DNA from: Nitrosarchaeum sp.
Lineage (GTDB): Archaea > Thermoproteota > Nitrososphaeria > Nitrososphaerales > Nitrosopumilaceae
Assembly (NCBI GenBank): GCA_021414105.1
Contig: JAIOPB010000056.1
Location: 1-44,595, forward strand
DNA length: 44,595 bases
Direction: 5' to 3'
Positions 7,131-14,916 of this stretch are shown one piece after another. A program made the translations under genes and the position numbers. Each line of letters opens with the position of its first letter. Positions within the stretch are counted from its first letter, which is position 1. The notes under the pieces are model-generated. The model was not told the origin of the DNA, ran no database searches, and saw only the letters and a program-made list of their open reading frames with translations.

Positions 7131-8107
7131 AATTTTTGAAGAAATTTTGCCGCTGATTTTGCAAAGTATGTTACAATCATGTCAGCACCAGCTCGCTTAA
7201 TGCAATATAGTATCTCTTCTGTAATGTCTTTTTCATTTACCCATCCTTGTTTTGCAGCACCTTTCACCAATGCATATTCTCCCGATACACTATAGGCAGC
7301 AATTGGAACATTGAATCTTCTTCTAGTTTCTGCTATCAAATCTAAATATGCTAAAGCTGGTTTGATCATTACAATGTCTACTCCTTCATTGATGTCTGTT
7401 TCAATTTCCATCATTGCTTCACGTGCATTTGTAAATGGAACTTGGTACGTCTTTCTATCTCCAAATTTTGGTGCACATTCTGCTGCGTCTCTAAAAGGTG
7501 AATAAAATGATGAACGATGTTTTGCTGAATGTGACATTATGGATACATCTGTGAATCCCTCATCATCTAATGCCTTTCGTATTGCTGTTACCTGTCCATC
7601 CATCATTGCAGATGGTGAAACTGTATCTACACCTGCTTTTGCTTGACTAACGGCAATCTTTGCTAGTGTTTCCAGACTAGAGTCATTATCTATTTTATTT
7701 TCTTTGATGATCCCACAATGACCTGTGGATGTAAATTGGCATAGACAGACATCTGCCATAATTACTATTTTGTCTCCAAAATTTTTTCTAATTTGAGAAA
7801 TTGCTTTTTGAACAATTCCATTATCGTTAAATGCTGAAGTACCCATGTCATCTTTCTTGGCAGGAATCCCAAATAGCATAATAGATGGAATATTCAAATC
7901 GGAAATCGTACCAACTTCATCGTTGATGTCTTCTAGAGGTAATCTCTCAATTTCTGACATTGATTCAACTTTGATTCTAGATTTTAGATCTTCTTGAACA
8001 AATACTGGGCATATTAGATCTCTTGAAGTTAAAGTAGTTTCTTGAATTAATTCTCGCATTTTCTCAGAAGTTCGTAATCTACGAAGACGTCTAGTTGGAA
8101 ATGACAT
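7127..8107 (-). CDS. hemB: Delta-aminolevulinic acid dehydratase (porphobilinogen synthase)
   Basis: Condenses two 5-aminolevulinates to porphobilinogen, the first common tetrapyrrole step. The 326-residue product begins MSFPTRRLRRLRTSEKMREL. Conserved parts include the cysteine-rich zinc site in MADVCLCQFTSTGHCGI, the SPSAMMDGQV motif, the active-site lysine regions MSHSAKHRSSFYSPFRDA and DIVMIKPALAYLDLI, and the terminal AYSVSGEY region. The CxC...C arrangement indicates a zinc-dependent form. The start is ATG 8107, two codons inside a longer TTG frame. It lies 31 bp after hemA and overlaps the downstream small gene, forming an operon. Confidence 0.97.
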   Translation of the reverse strand: MSFPTRRLRRLRTSEKMRELIQETTLTSRDLICPVFVQEDLKSRIKVESMSEIERLPLEDINDEVGTISDLNIPSIMLFGIPAKKDDMGTSAFNDNGIVQKAISQIRKNFGDKIVIMADVCLCQFTSTGHCGIIKENKIDNDSSLETLAKIAVSQAKAGVDTVSPSAMMDGQVTAIRKALDDEGFTDVSIMSHSAKHRSSFYSPFRDAAECAPKFGDRKTYQVPFTNAREAMMEIETDINEGVDIVMIKPALAYLDLIAETRRRFNVPIAAYSVSGEYALVKGAAKQGWVNEKDITEEILYCIKRAGADMIVTYFAKSAAKFLQKL

Positions 8108-8138
8108 TATCAAAATTTCTTCTGGGTAAGATATAATC

Positions 8139-9404
8139 TTAGTCTAATTCATTCTGTTTTTTATAGTCAAATAGTTTGCTTGCCATTTCAATAATGTCTG
8201 GCTTACCTTGTTCTGATGCCTTACGAATATTGTTCATTGGTGTTGAAACAATACTTTCTACAACTGCTTTTGTTAGTTCTTCTATGATTTTGATTTTTTT
8301 CTCATCTTTTTCGTTAAGCATCTGAAGTGCTTTTTGCAATTCTTTTTCTCTTAGTGAATCAATATTTTTGAATACATCTTTCACAAGTGGTTCTGCGTCT
8401 AATCTTTTCATTGAAGCCTCTAATACAGATACTTCCTCACTAATTATATTTTCAACACTTTTTACTTTGTTTAATCGTGATTTCATATTTTTTTCAACCA
8501 TTTCTGCAATCTGATCCAAATTCATCAATTTTATCCCTCCTATAGTTGCAACTTTCTCGTCAACCGTTCTTGGGTTTGATAAATCCAGAATCATCATCCC
8601 ATTTTTCTTTCCTTGCATTGCTTTTGTTATCCTCTCTTGAGTAACAAGGAAATAAGGAGCAGTTGTGGCAACAAACAAGACATCATAATTTTCGAATCCT
8701 GTTAAGACTTCTTCAAATTTTATCGGCCTTCCTCCCATAGTTTCACAAAATGCTTGAGATCTGTCCATTGTTCTGCTAGTTACCACAAAATTATATCCTC
8801 TACGTCCAAGTGATTTTGCAACAAGTGTTGATACCTCGCCGGTTCCAATCAACAAAATTTTCTTCAGTTTTAATTCATCAATGTTCTCTTCTGCCAATTT
8901 TACTGCCATTGATCCTACTGAAATTCCACCGCGGTTAATTCCAGTGGAATTTCTAATCCTAGTTCCAATTCTTATTGCTTTATCAAATAAATTGTTGAGA
9001 TGTTGACCTGACGCTTTTGCATTTCTAGCTGATGTGATGGAGTTTTTTATTTGACCTAAAATCTGTTCTTCCCCTACTACCATTGAGTCTAATCCTGATG
9101 TTAGTTTTAGTAAATGATGTAACGCTTCTCTATTTTCTACAAATTCTACATTTTCTTTAAACGCTTCTTCTTCTAAACCCGTAAGTGATGCCCAAGTTTT
9201 TTTAATTTTGTTAGCGTCATAATTTTTTGCTTTGCCAAATAGCTCTATTCTGTTACAAGTTTGAATAATAACACATTCATCTAAACCTGAATGTTCTTTG
9301 AACTGTGTATATGCACTTTCTAAATCTCTTATAGTAAATCTTTCAAGAATATGAATAGGTGAGTTACGAAAAGTAACACGTGCATTGATTATGTTTTGGT
9401 TCAT
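8139..9404 (-). CDS. hemA: Glutamyl-tRNA reductase
   Basis: Reduces Glu-tRNA(Glu) to glutamate-1-semialdehyde, the entry step of the C5 pathway. At 421 residues it is of normal length. The N-terminal catalytic domain carries the nucleophilic cysteine in IIQTCNRIELFG and the SGLDSMVVGEEQILGQIK motif. The NADPH domain has LLIGTGEVSTLVAKSL; the C-terminal dimerisation helix is present (about 300-400). ATG 9404 overlaps the upstream gene's stop (ATGA), so the two are translationally coupled. I see no hemL in the window, so that step is encoded elsewhere. Confidence 0.97.
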   Translation of the reverse strand: MNQNIINARVTFRNSPIHILERFTIRDLESAYTQFKEHSGLDECVIIQTCNRIELFGKAKNYDANKIKKTWASLTGLEEEAFKENVEFVENREALHHLLKLTSGLDSMVVGEEQILGQIKNSITSARNAKASGQHLNNLFDKAIRIGTRIRNSTGINRGGISVGSMAVKLAEENIDELKLKKILLIGTGEVSTLVAKSLGRRGYNFVVTSRTMDRSQAFCETMGGRPIKFEEVLTGFENYDVLFVATTAPYFLVTQERITKAMQGKKNGMMILDLSNPRTVDEKVATIGGIKLMNLDQIAEMVEKNMKSRLNKVKSVENIISEEVSVLEASMKRLDAEPLVKDVFKNIDSLREKELQKALQMLNEKDEKKIKIIEELTKAVVESIVSTPMNNIRKASEQGKPDIIEMASKLFDYKKQNELD

Positions 9405-10054
9405 TTCCAGTTCCTCAATATTGTAATTGCTCGTTTTTCAGCTTTTTTCAACTGATCGTCTTTTATTAACTGTTTAATCTCTTTATCATTCATAATATTA
9501 CTCAAATACATTTTTCTCCTCTTTTGAGTCAAGATCATGTTTTTAGCATGTTCTCTTGCAATATTTTGAATTTTTATCTGACCAATATCTTCTTTCGTGA
9601 TTATTTTTTTGAATATTTTTTCAGATTTTGTTTTCAGCTTTTTTGACATGGCTGGACTTTTGCCACCTGTAAAAATTGCGATTTGAATTGTATTTTCAAA
9701 ATTTATAATCGCAAGATTTGCAAAATCGCTTAATTCTATATTGTCTGAACTATATGCGATGATTTTTTTGCTTTTAGCATAGTTAATTATTTTCTGATTT
9801 AATTTTTTATCATTTGTTGTTGTGATTATCATGTATGGCTTATAGATTGAAAGAGCGGATGGATTTTGAATTTTCTGTTTTTTAAATTCTATTTTTTTAT
9901 TTCGTACTAGTATTTTTATCTGATTGTTTATCGCGCTACTAATTACTAGAATCTGACAATCTTCCTTTAATAATGAATTAATTCTCTTTAGAGCTTCACT
10001 TCCGCCACCAAGAACAATGACTAATCTCCCACGCAGATTTAGATTAATTATCAC
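9401..10054 (-). CDS. Precorrin-2 dehydrogenase / sirohydrochlorin ferrochelatase-like (CysG N-terminal domain, Met8p-like)
   Basis: Oxidises precorrin-2 to sirohydrochlorin and in some homologues inserts iron to form siroheme. The N-terminal Rossmann domain begins with LVIVLGGGSEALKRI. It is followed by ITTTNDKKLN and by ELSDFANLAIINF-F-GGKSPAMSKKLK, the usual CysG/Met8p active-site stretch with SP(A)MSKK, and by a C-terminal dimerisation helix region. The 217-residue length matches stand-alone bacterial and archaeal forms. The start is GTG 10054, 25 bases downstream of a TATA element (10074-10085), so the operon mRNA is probably leaderless. It heads the operon with hemA and hemB, and is divergent from the siroheme decarboxylase. 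Confidence 0.88.
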   Translation of the reverse strand: MIINLNLRGRLVIVLGGGSEALKRINSLLKEDCQILVISSAINNQIKILVRNKKIEFKKQKIQNPSALSIYKPYMIITTTNDKKLNQKIINYAKSKKIIAYSSDNIELSDFANLAIINFENTIQIAIFTGGKSPAMSKKLKTKSEKIFKKIITKEDIGQIKIQNIAREHAKNMILTQKRRKMYLSNIMNDKEIKQLIKDDQLKKAEKRAITILRNWK

Positions 10055-10073
10055 CGATCAAAGGGACAAAAGT

Positions 10074-10085
10074 TTCTATTTATAG
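10074..10085. promoter_or_regulatory. Shared, near-symmetric TATA element between divergent haem genes
   Basis: TTCTATTTATAG reads CTATAAATAG on the other strand. Its centre is 25 bases from the minus-strand GTG at 10054, and about 45 bases from the plus-strand TTG at 10125. One element could serve both directions. Confidence 0.5.
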
Positions 10086-10124
10086 ATTCAAATCAGATGC
10101 GTAATATTCCAGCTACATTTTTAA

Positions 10125-11177
10125 TTGAATGGGGTAATTATCGAGATATTGACTCAATCTCTGGATAATCTTGATAAAGAAATTCTTAATGAAATTCAAT
10201 GGACTTTTCCTCTTACTTCAAAACCTTTTGATGATATTGCAAAAAAATTTGGTACTTCTTCTGAAATTATTAAAGAGCGTTTAATTCATCTTAAAAAAAT
10301 TGGAGTATTGCGACAACTAAGTGCAATATTTGATACAAGACGCCTTGGTTACAAAAGTTCCTTGGTTGCAATGGAGATTGAATCTGATAAATTAGAATAT
10401 GTTGCAAATCAGATTAATCGTCATCCTGGTGTAAGCCATAATTATGAGCGAGATCATCAGTTTAATCTCTGGTTTACTTTGGCAGTACCACCTGGTTCTG
10501 ATTTGAAGACCGAGGTGGACAAATTTTTGGTATTAAAAGGAATTAAAAAAGTTAGAATGTTGCCGACTATTCAGTTATTCAAGATTGGTGTGAAATTAGA
10601 TATGATTGATGAAAAAAAACATGATGTTGCTCCAACAGAAGAAAAAAAAGAAATTAAAAATATAAAATTTACTCCCACTGAACAAGATAAGGAGTTTATT
10701 CGTGAGCTACAAAAAGACATGGAAATAATCGATAGACCCTTTCTAAATTCTGCAACAAAACTAGGACTTACTGAGGATGAATTATTTGAGAAAATGAAAT
10801 ACTATGAAAGTATTGGGGTGATGCGAAGATTTGCTGCAATTTTAAGACATAGAGAAGTTGGATTTACAGCAAATGGGATGATTGTTTGGAATGTATCTGA
10901 TGATAAAATTTCAGAGGTAGGTTCAAAATTAGGTGCTTTTCCACAAGTAAGTCATTGTTATCAAAGACCCACATATCCTGATTGGCCGTATAGTGTATTT
11001 TCTATGATTCATTGTAAATCTGAAGAGGAAGCAGGAGAAATGGCAAAAACAATCCAAAACCAAATTAACATTGATGATTATAAAATATTGTTCAGTACAC
11101 GTGAATTTAAAAAAACTCGAGTAGAATACTTTGTTGAAAATAATTTTAGTCTAGAAGAAACAATTTCTGTATCTTAA
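10125..11177 (+). CDS. Siroheme decarboxylase, fused AhbA-AhbB-like (Lrp/AsnC fold)
   Basis: Converts siroheme to 12,18-didecarboxysiroheme in the alternative haem (Ahb) and haem d1 pathways. The 350-residue protein contains two tandem copies of the Lrp/AsnC-like winged-helix plus ligand-binding domain, about residues 10-165 and 185-345. Repeat 1 has VLRQLSAIFDTRRLGYKS and HNYERDHQFNLWFTLAVP. Repeat 2 has VMRRFAAILRHREVGF and HCYQRPTYPDWPYSVFSMIH, the characteristic AhbB-like active-site stretch. In most organisms the two subunits are separate genes. Start is TTG 10125 or TTG 10149. It is divergent from the precorrin-2 dehydrogenase-hemA-hemB operon. A plain transcription regulator is the alternative, but the DWPY motif argues against it. 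Confidence 0.88.
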   Translation: MNGVIIEILTQSLDNLDKEILNEIQWTFPLTSKPFDDIAKKFGTSSEIIKERLIHLKKIGVLRQLSAIFDTRRLGYKSSLVAMEIESDKLEYVANQINRHPGVSHNYERDHQFNLWFTLAVPPGSDLKTEVDKFLVLKGIKKVRMLPTIQLFKIGVKLDMIDEKKHDVAPTEEKKEIKNIKFTPTEQDKEFIRELQKDMEIIDRPFLNSATKLGLTEDELFEKMKYYESIGVMRRFAAILRHREVGFTANGMIVWNVSDDKISEVGSKLGAFPQVSHCYQRPTYPDWPYSVFSMIHCKSEEEAGEMAKTIQNQINIDDYKILFSTREFKKTRVEYFVENNFSLEETISVS

Positions 11178-11512
11178 AATTCATTATCATCATGCCCTAC
11201 TACATGAATCATACAAAAGTATTGGTCATTCATGTTACAATAATACTCTGAATCATCACCACATATTTTGCATGCTGGCTTTTCATCATGTTCTGATAAT
11301 TTTATGTGATATACTTTACTTCTAATGGTTATGTTTGACTCCTTGTAAATTCTTGTTATGCTCGAAAAATACTCCAAGTCTGATGGATTTAGATCCTCTT
11401 TATTTTTTATTTTTTTAATTATTATATTCCATTTTTTGTATTCGCCAACCTTTGCAAGTTTCATTTCTTCAATAATGTCTAATGTTTTAATGAGATCAAT
11501 TGATTTGTCCAT
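11174..11512 (-). CDS. Small protein with C-terminal zinc-binding (B-box-like) module
   Basis: A 112-residue protein. The N-terminal 75 residues are helical and charged. The C-terminal part is CKICGDDSEYYCNMNDQYFC followed by H-x3-H and an acidic end, a Cys/His zinc module resembling a B-box or similar treble-clef finger. I recognise no named family. It lies 7 bp downstream of the aldo/keto reductase gene, at the end of the HemQ-like/DUF1802/aldo-keto reductase operon. It overlaps the convergent siroheme decarboxylase stop by 4 bp. A regulatory or protein-protein role is possible but unproven. Confidence 0.72.
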   Translation of the reverse strand: MDKSIDLIKTLDIIEEMKLAKVGEYKKWNIIIKKIKNKEDLNPSDLEYFSSITRIYKESNITIRSKVYHIKLSEHDEKPACKICGDDSEYYCNMNDQYFCMIHVVGHDDNEF

Positions 11513-11519
11513 CTGAAAA

Positions 11520-12515
11520 CTAATTTGCTTGTGTTGCTTTTAATTCGTATGAGGGCCAAGTATTGTATAGATCGTCTATCTCTTTCATATCTGAGGAATT
11601 TAGATATTTTCCATCCGATATTGTTGCAAAAGTTTCAATTTCTTCTACACTTACGACCGTAGGTAAAACTGATGCAATTGATTTTTTTGACAAGATGAAT
11701 TTGATTGCAAATTCTGTAATGCTTAATCCATTACGTTCCGCAATTGGTCTAAATTGCTCTACTTTTCGTAATGCATCTTGCCTCCATTCTTGTTTTCTGT
11801 CTTTTCTATGATCATTACTTGGAATTATCGTCTCTGCTTTTACTTTACCTGTTAAAATTCCAGATGCATCTGGAACTCTAACTAAAATCCCAACATTTTG
11901 TTTTTCTGCTTTCTCAATTAACTCATTTCCAGGTGTTTGCTCTAAAATATTGTAGACTGTTTGTATGGCCGAAACACTTTTTCTTTCCATCGCTTCTAAT
12001 CCTTCTTGTGTCCATCCTATTGCTGGACCCAATGCAACTTGTGATGATTTTATCTTTCCTTCCTGAATCAATTTATCAAATGTATCAAAAGTGATGTCAT
12101 TTCTAATATGGGTTAGCTTTGGATTGTGCATCCCGTATGAATCAACATAATCTGTCTGTAGTCTTTCTAGTGATGCACTTAGTGCTTTTCTTGTAAACTC
12201 TGGTTCAAAACTTTGTGGTAGCTCTGCATGACCTATTTGCTCTACTTTTGAAAAATCATATCCATATTTTGTTGAAATAACCACTTCTTCTCTCATTCCT
12301 TTGAATACTTGGCCAATAAGTTTCTCGCTTATTCCTTTACCATACATATCAGCTGTTTCAAAGAAATTAATTCCTAAATCATATGCTCTTTTGAGCATAC
12401 GTTTTGCTTCATCCTCTTCAATTTTCTTACCCCACCAATCAAGACCTATGGTCCATGCTCCAAATCCTATCTCTGATACTTTGATTCCGCTCTTTCCTAA
12501 TGTTTTGTATTTCAT
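11520..12515 (-). CDS. Aldo/keto reductase family oxidoreductase
   Basis: NAD(P)H-dependent TIM-barrel oxidoreductase of 331 residues. The catalytic tetrad is visible: Asp and Tyr in FETADMYGKGISE, Lys in VVISTKYGYD and His in DSYGMHNP. The N-terminus (MKYKTLGKSGIKVSEIGFG) is typical. The C-terminal cofactor region follows FILSKKSIASVLPTV. Substrate cannot be inferred. Its start overlaps the DUF1802 stop by 4 bp, so it is translationally coupled to the two genes upstream, of which the first is HemQ-like. Whether it acts in tetrapyrrole metabolism is open. Confidence 0.93.
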   Translation of the reverse strand: MKYKTLGKSGIKVSEIGFGAWTIGLDWWGKKIEEDEAKRMLKRAYDLGINFFETADMYGKGISEKLIGQVFKGMREEVVISTKYGYDFSKVEQIGHAELPQSFEPEFTRKALSASLERLQTDYVDSYGMHNPKLTHIRNDITFDTFDKLIQEGKIKSSQVALGPAIGWTQEGLEAMERKSVSAIQTVYNILEQTPGNELIEKAEKQNVGILVRVPDASGILTGKVKAETIIPSNDHRKDRKQEWRQDALRKVEQFRPIAERNGLSITEFAIKFILSKKSIASVLPTVVSVEEIETFATISDGKYLNSSDMKEIDDLYNTWPSYELKATQAN

Positions 12516-13057
12516 TTTACTATCTCCTTGAATTTATTTAGCCTTGATTCTATTTCTATATCACTCAAAACTGCTTCTCCAATTGGAATTTCTTCATTTA
12601 TGTTTATCCAAGATTTGCAGCCCTGATACTCAGATTTTAGCGGAGTATTAAATTCCGGAATTTTATAGACTTTTAAAAATATAGCTTTCATTGGATTGTC
12701 TGGTTTCCAATTTCTTCTTTCACTGATGTATGAATCACTCCAAATATGAAATGATGATAATTTCTTGATTATTTCCTCAGATACAATATCTGCTTCTGCT
12801 AATGCCTCCGCATATGATGTAATTCTATTAAATCCACTCTTTGGTGGGTTTAATTTTACTTGTTCGAGATATTTATGAAATTGTGGTTTTATGTGACTGT
12901 ATTCTTGATGTTCTTGTGTAGCAAACAGTAGAAATTTTTTTGATTCAATTCTAAAACCTGATTCAACATCTAATATTCCTCCTTTTCTGAGTAGAACTGT
13001 TTGATCTCCCTTTTCAAGGGCATTGACTATTGTTGCCCATTCTTTTAGGGATTCCAC
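12512..13057 (-). CDS. DUF1802 family protein
   Basis: A 181-residue soluble protein matching the DUF1802 pattern: KEWATIVNALEKGDQTVLLRKGGI at the start, then FLLFATQEHQ, then a region ending WININEEIP. The family has no established function. It starts at the last base of the HemQ-like gene's stop (TAATG arrangement) and overlaps the aldo/keto reductase by 4 bp, so all three are made from one message. The close packing suggests functional linkage to the HemQ-like protein, which is inference. Confidence 0.82.
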   Translation of the reverse strand: MESLKEWATIVNALEKGDQTVLLRKGGILDVESGFRIESKKFLLFATQEHQEYSHIKPQFHKYLEQVKLNPPKSGFNRITSYAEALAEADIVSEEIIKKLSSFHIWSDSYISERRNWKPDNPMKAIFLKVYKIPEFNTPLKSEYQGCKSWININEEIPIGEAVLSDIEIESRLNKFKEIVK

Positions 13058-13734
13058 TAACCAAGACTTCCTATGAGCGGAATAATGTCTTTTTTTACAC
13101 AGACTAACATAGGTGTATCTACTTTGACATAGGCTGAAACTTTGGTTTCTCTCAAGTCCATAATTAGATCTTGAAAGTTTCTTAAATCATCTGTCTCAAA
13201 CGCTAGCATGAAATCTTGATCATCGATTCCAAATGAATATGTAGTATTGAGAACTATGTCTGGATATTTTTGACTAACATCTATGTGTTCATCCATCATT
13301 TTCTGTCTGTCTTCTTTAGATAACAAATACCATTCTCTTGTTTTGGTAAATGGATAAACAATCGCATATTTTTTTGATTCATTTCCTGCAACAAATGCAA
13401 TCGTTCTACCCTTTCTTGCATATATTGATGGTCTTGTACATGAAACATACGTTTGTGTTGGAATGATGTACTTTCCAAATACTGTTAGATATAATTTTGA
13501 AATTACACTTTGTATTTCCTCAATTGATTTTGCTGCAAACCAAAATAGAAAATCTGAATCTGAACGCAATCCCAATGTTGAATATGTTCTGAATTTTATC
13601 CCTGAATTTTTTATTATGTTCTCTACTTCCTTGGCTGATTCTTCCTTGGCTAAATCTGCCATCCATCTCCATTTGGGATCTATTTGAAAAAATGAGAAAT
13701 TGAAAAAATATTTCTCATCATCATTTCCTTCCAT
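13057..13734 (-). CDS. Chlorite dismutase-family protein, probable coproheme decarboxylase (HemQ/ChdC-like)
   Basis: HemQ oxidatively decarboxylates iron-coproporphyrin III to haem b. This 225-residue protein has the family's ferredoxin-like fold pattern. The stretch YPFTKTREWYLL followed by DRQKMMDEH closely follows actinobacterial HemQ. Y127 and H150 lie 23 residues apart, as I recall for the catalytic tyrosine and proximal haem histidine of that group. True chlorite dismutases use an arginine-centred distal site that I do not recognise here. The C-terminal half (YSFGIDDQDFMLAFETDD) is typical of the family. It heads the DUF1802-aldo/keto reductase operon, near the siroheme decarboxylase. 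An alternative is a haem-binding protein of other function. Confidence 0.83.
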   Translation of the reverse strand: MEGNDDEKYFFNFSFFQIDPKWRWMADLAKEESAKEVENIIKNSGIKFRTYSTLGLRSDSDFLFWFAAKSIEEIQSVISKLYLTVFGKYIIPTQTYVSCTRPSIYARKGRTIAFVAGNESKKYAIVYPFTKTREWYLLSKEDRQKMMDEHIDVSQKYPDIVLNTTYSFGIDDQDFMLAFETDDLRNFQDLIMDLRETKVSAYVKVDTPMLVCVKKDIIPLIGSLG

Positions 13735-13778
13735 GTTCTTTCTTTTTTTGAACCCTATTTAAACAAAAACTAGATTCT

Positions 13779-14003
13779 CTAATGTTGTATTTGTATAATT
13801 TTTTGTTTGGCTTTATGCCCTGATTTTATTTGAACCAACGATGTTGATACTCCAAAATGTCTTGCTAGTTTTTTTATGATCTCTTTGTTGGCCTCTCCTT
13901 TGATTGGCTTTGATTTTATTCCTATTGTAATTTGGTTTTCTTTAATACTAAAAAATTCTTTGTTAAATTCTACGTTTACCTCGTATAGCACACATATTGT
14001 CAA
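13779..14003 (-). CDS. DUF167 (YggU-like) family protein
   Basis: A 74-residue (or 70-residue) member of the DUF167/YggU family. It has the conserved I-V-KS-PIKGEANKEIIKKLARHFGV and VQIKSGHKAKQKIIQI segments, which form the typical alpha/beta fold with a basic surface. Function is not established. The start is TTG 14003 or GTG 13991; a TATA-like TTTAAAAATG about 30 bases upstream fits either. It is a single gene between sufC and the HemQ-like operon on the same strand, with 49-bp and 44-bp gaps. Confidence 0.82.
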   Translation of the reverse strand: MTICVLYEVNVEFNKEFFSIKENQITIGIKSKPIKGEANKEIIKKLARHFGVSTSLVQIKSGHKAKQKIIQIQH

Positions 14004-14052
14004 AAATCATTCCTGCTTAAACTTTTCATTTTTAAAAAAACTATTAATTTGA

Positions 14053-14823
14053 TTAGACTTTTTGTTCTAAAACCCAATCATATCCTTCGCTTTCTAATTT
14101 ATCTGCAAGGGATGCATCACCCGTTTTTAAGATTTGACCTCTAGCAAAGACATGAACATAATCTAATTTATCTAAGAATTTTAAAATTCTTGCATAATGA
14201 GTAATTACAATTACCGTTGCATCTTTTCCTGAAACTTGACTTATTGCCTTAGCTACTGCTTGAACAGCATCTATGTCTAACCCTGAATCTGGCTCATCTA
14301 AAATTGAAATCTTTGGTTTTAAAACTGCCATCTGCAACACCTCTGCGCGTTTCTTTTCTCCTCCTGAGAATCCTTCATTAAGATATCTAGAAAGAAATTC
14401 TTCTTTCAATCCCACTTTATTCAAATTTTCTTTAAGATATTTTTGAAATTCTCTTACTGTGATGAATACTTCTCTGTTTTCTCCTTGTAATGCCTTGCTA
14501 AGTGAATTGTAAGCTGTTCTAAGAAAATGTGAGAATCCTACCCCTGATACTTCTGTAGGGTATTGAAATCCTAAGAACAGTCCTTTTTTTGCACGTTGAT
14601 CTGCAGATAATTCTAAAATACTTTCCCCATCTAACAAAATGTCTCCTTTGGTTACTTCGTATTTTGGATGTGCAAGTAATGTGTATGCCAAAGTACTTTT
14701 TCCAGAACCATTAGGTCCCATTATTGCATGTACTTCTCCTGGACCTGTTTTCAAATTCACTCCTTTGAGAATTTCTTTACCTTCACGTGTAACATGAAGA
14801 TCTCTAATCTCAAGTACTGCCAT
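14053..14823 (-). CDS. sufC: Fe-S cluster assembly ATPase SufC
   Basis: ABC-type ATPase that drives the SufBCD scaffold in iron-sulphur cluster assembly, in the cytoplasm. The 256-residue protein has Walker A GPNGSGKST (about 36-44), a Q-loop in FLGFQYPTEVSGV typical of SufC, signature FSGGEKKRAEV, Walker B ISILDEPDSGLD and switch histidine VIVITHYARIL. SufB and SufD are not adjacent in this window. The ATG at 14823 has a TATA box (14843-14852) 25 bases upstream, giving a leaderless single-gene message. Confidence 0.95.
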   Translation of the reverse strand: MAVLEIRDLHVTREGKEILKGVNLKTGPGEVHAIMGPNGSGKSTLAYTLLAHPKYEVTKGDILLDGESILELSADQRAKKGLFLGFQYPTEVSGVGFSHFLRTAYNSLSKALQGENREVFITVREFQKYLKENLNKVGLKEEFLSRYLNEGFSGGEKKRAEVLQMAVLKPKISILDEPDSGLDIDAVQAVAKAISQVSGKDATVIVITHYARILKFLDKLDYVHVFARGQILKTGDASLADKLESEGYDWVLEQKV

Positions 14824-14842
14824 GGTGCATTTTGTTTTGTTT

Positions 14843-14852
14843 CTATATATAA
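14843..14852 (-). promoter_or_regulatory. TATA box of sufC
   Basis: Minus-strand TTATATATAG centred 25 bases before the sufC ATG. Confidence 0.7.
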
Positions 14853-14916
14853 TACCGACGAAATTTAGCTAATCCTAATGGGATTTTCTATGAATAATAA
14901 AATGAAAAAGGGGGGA

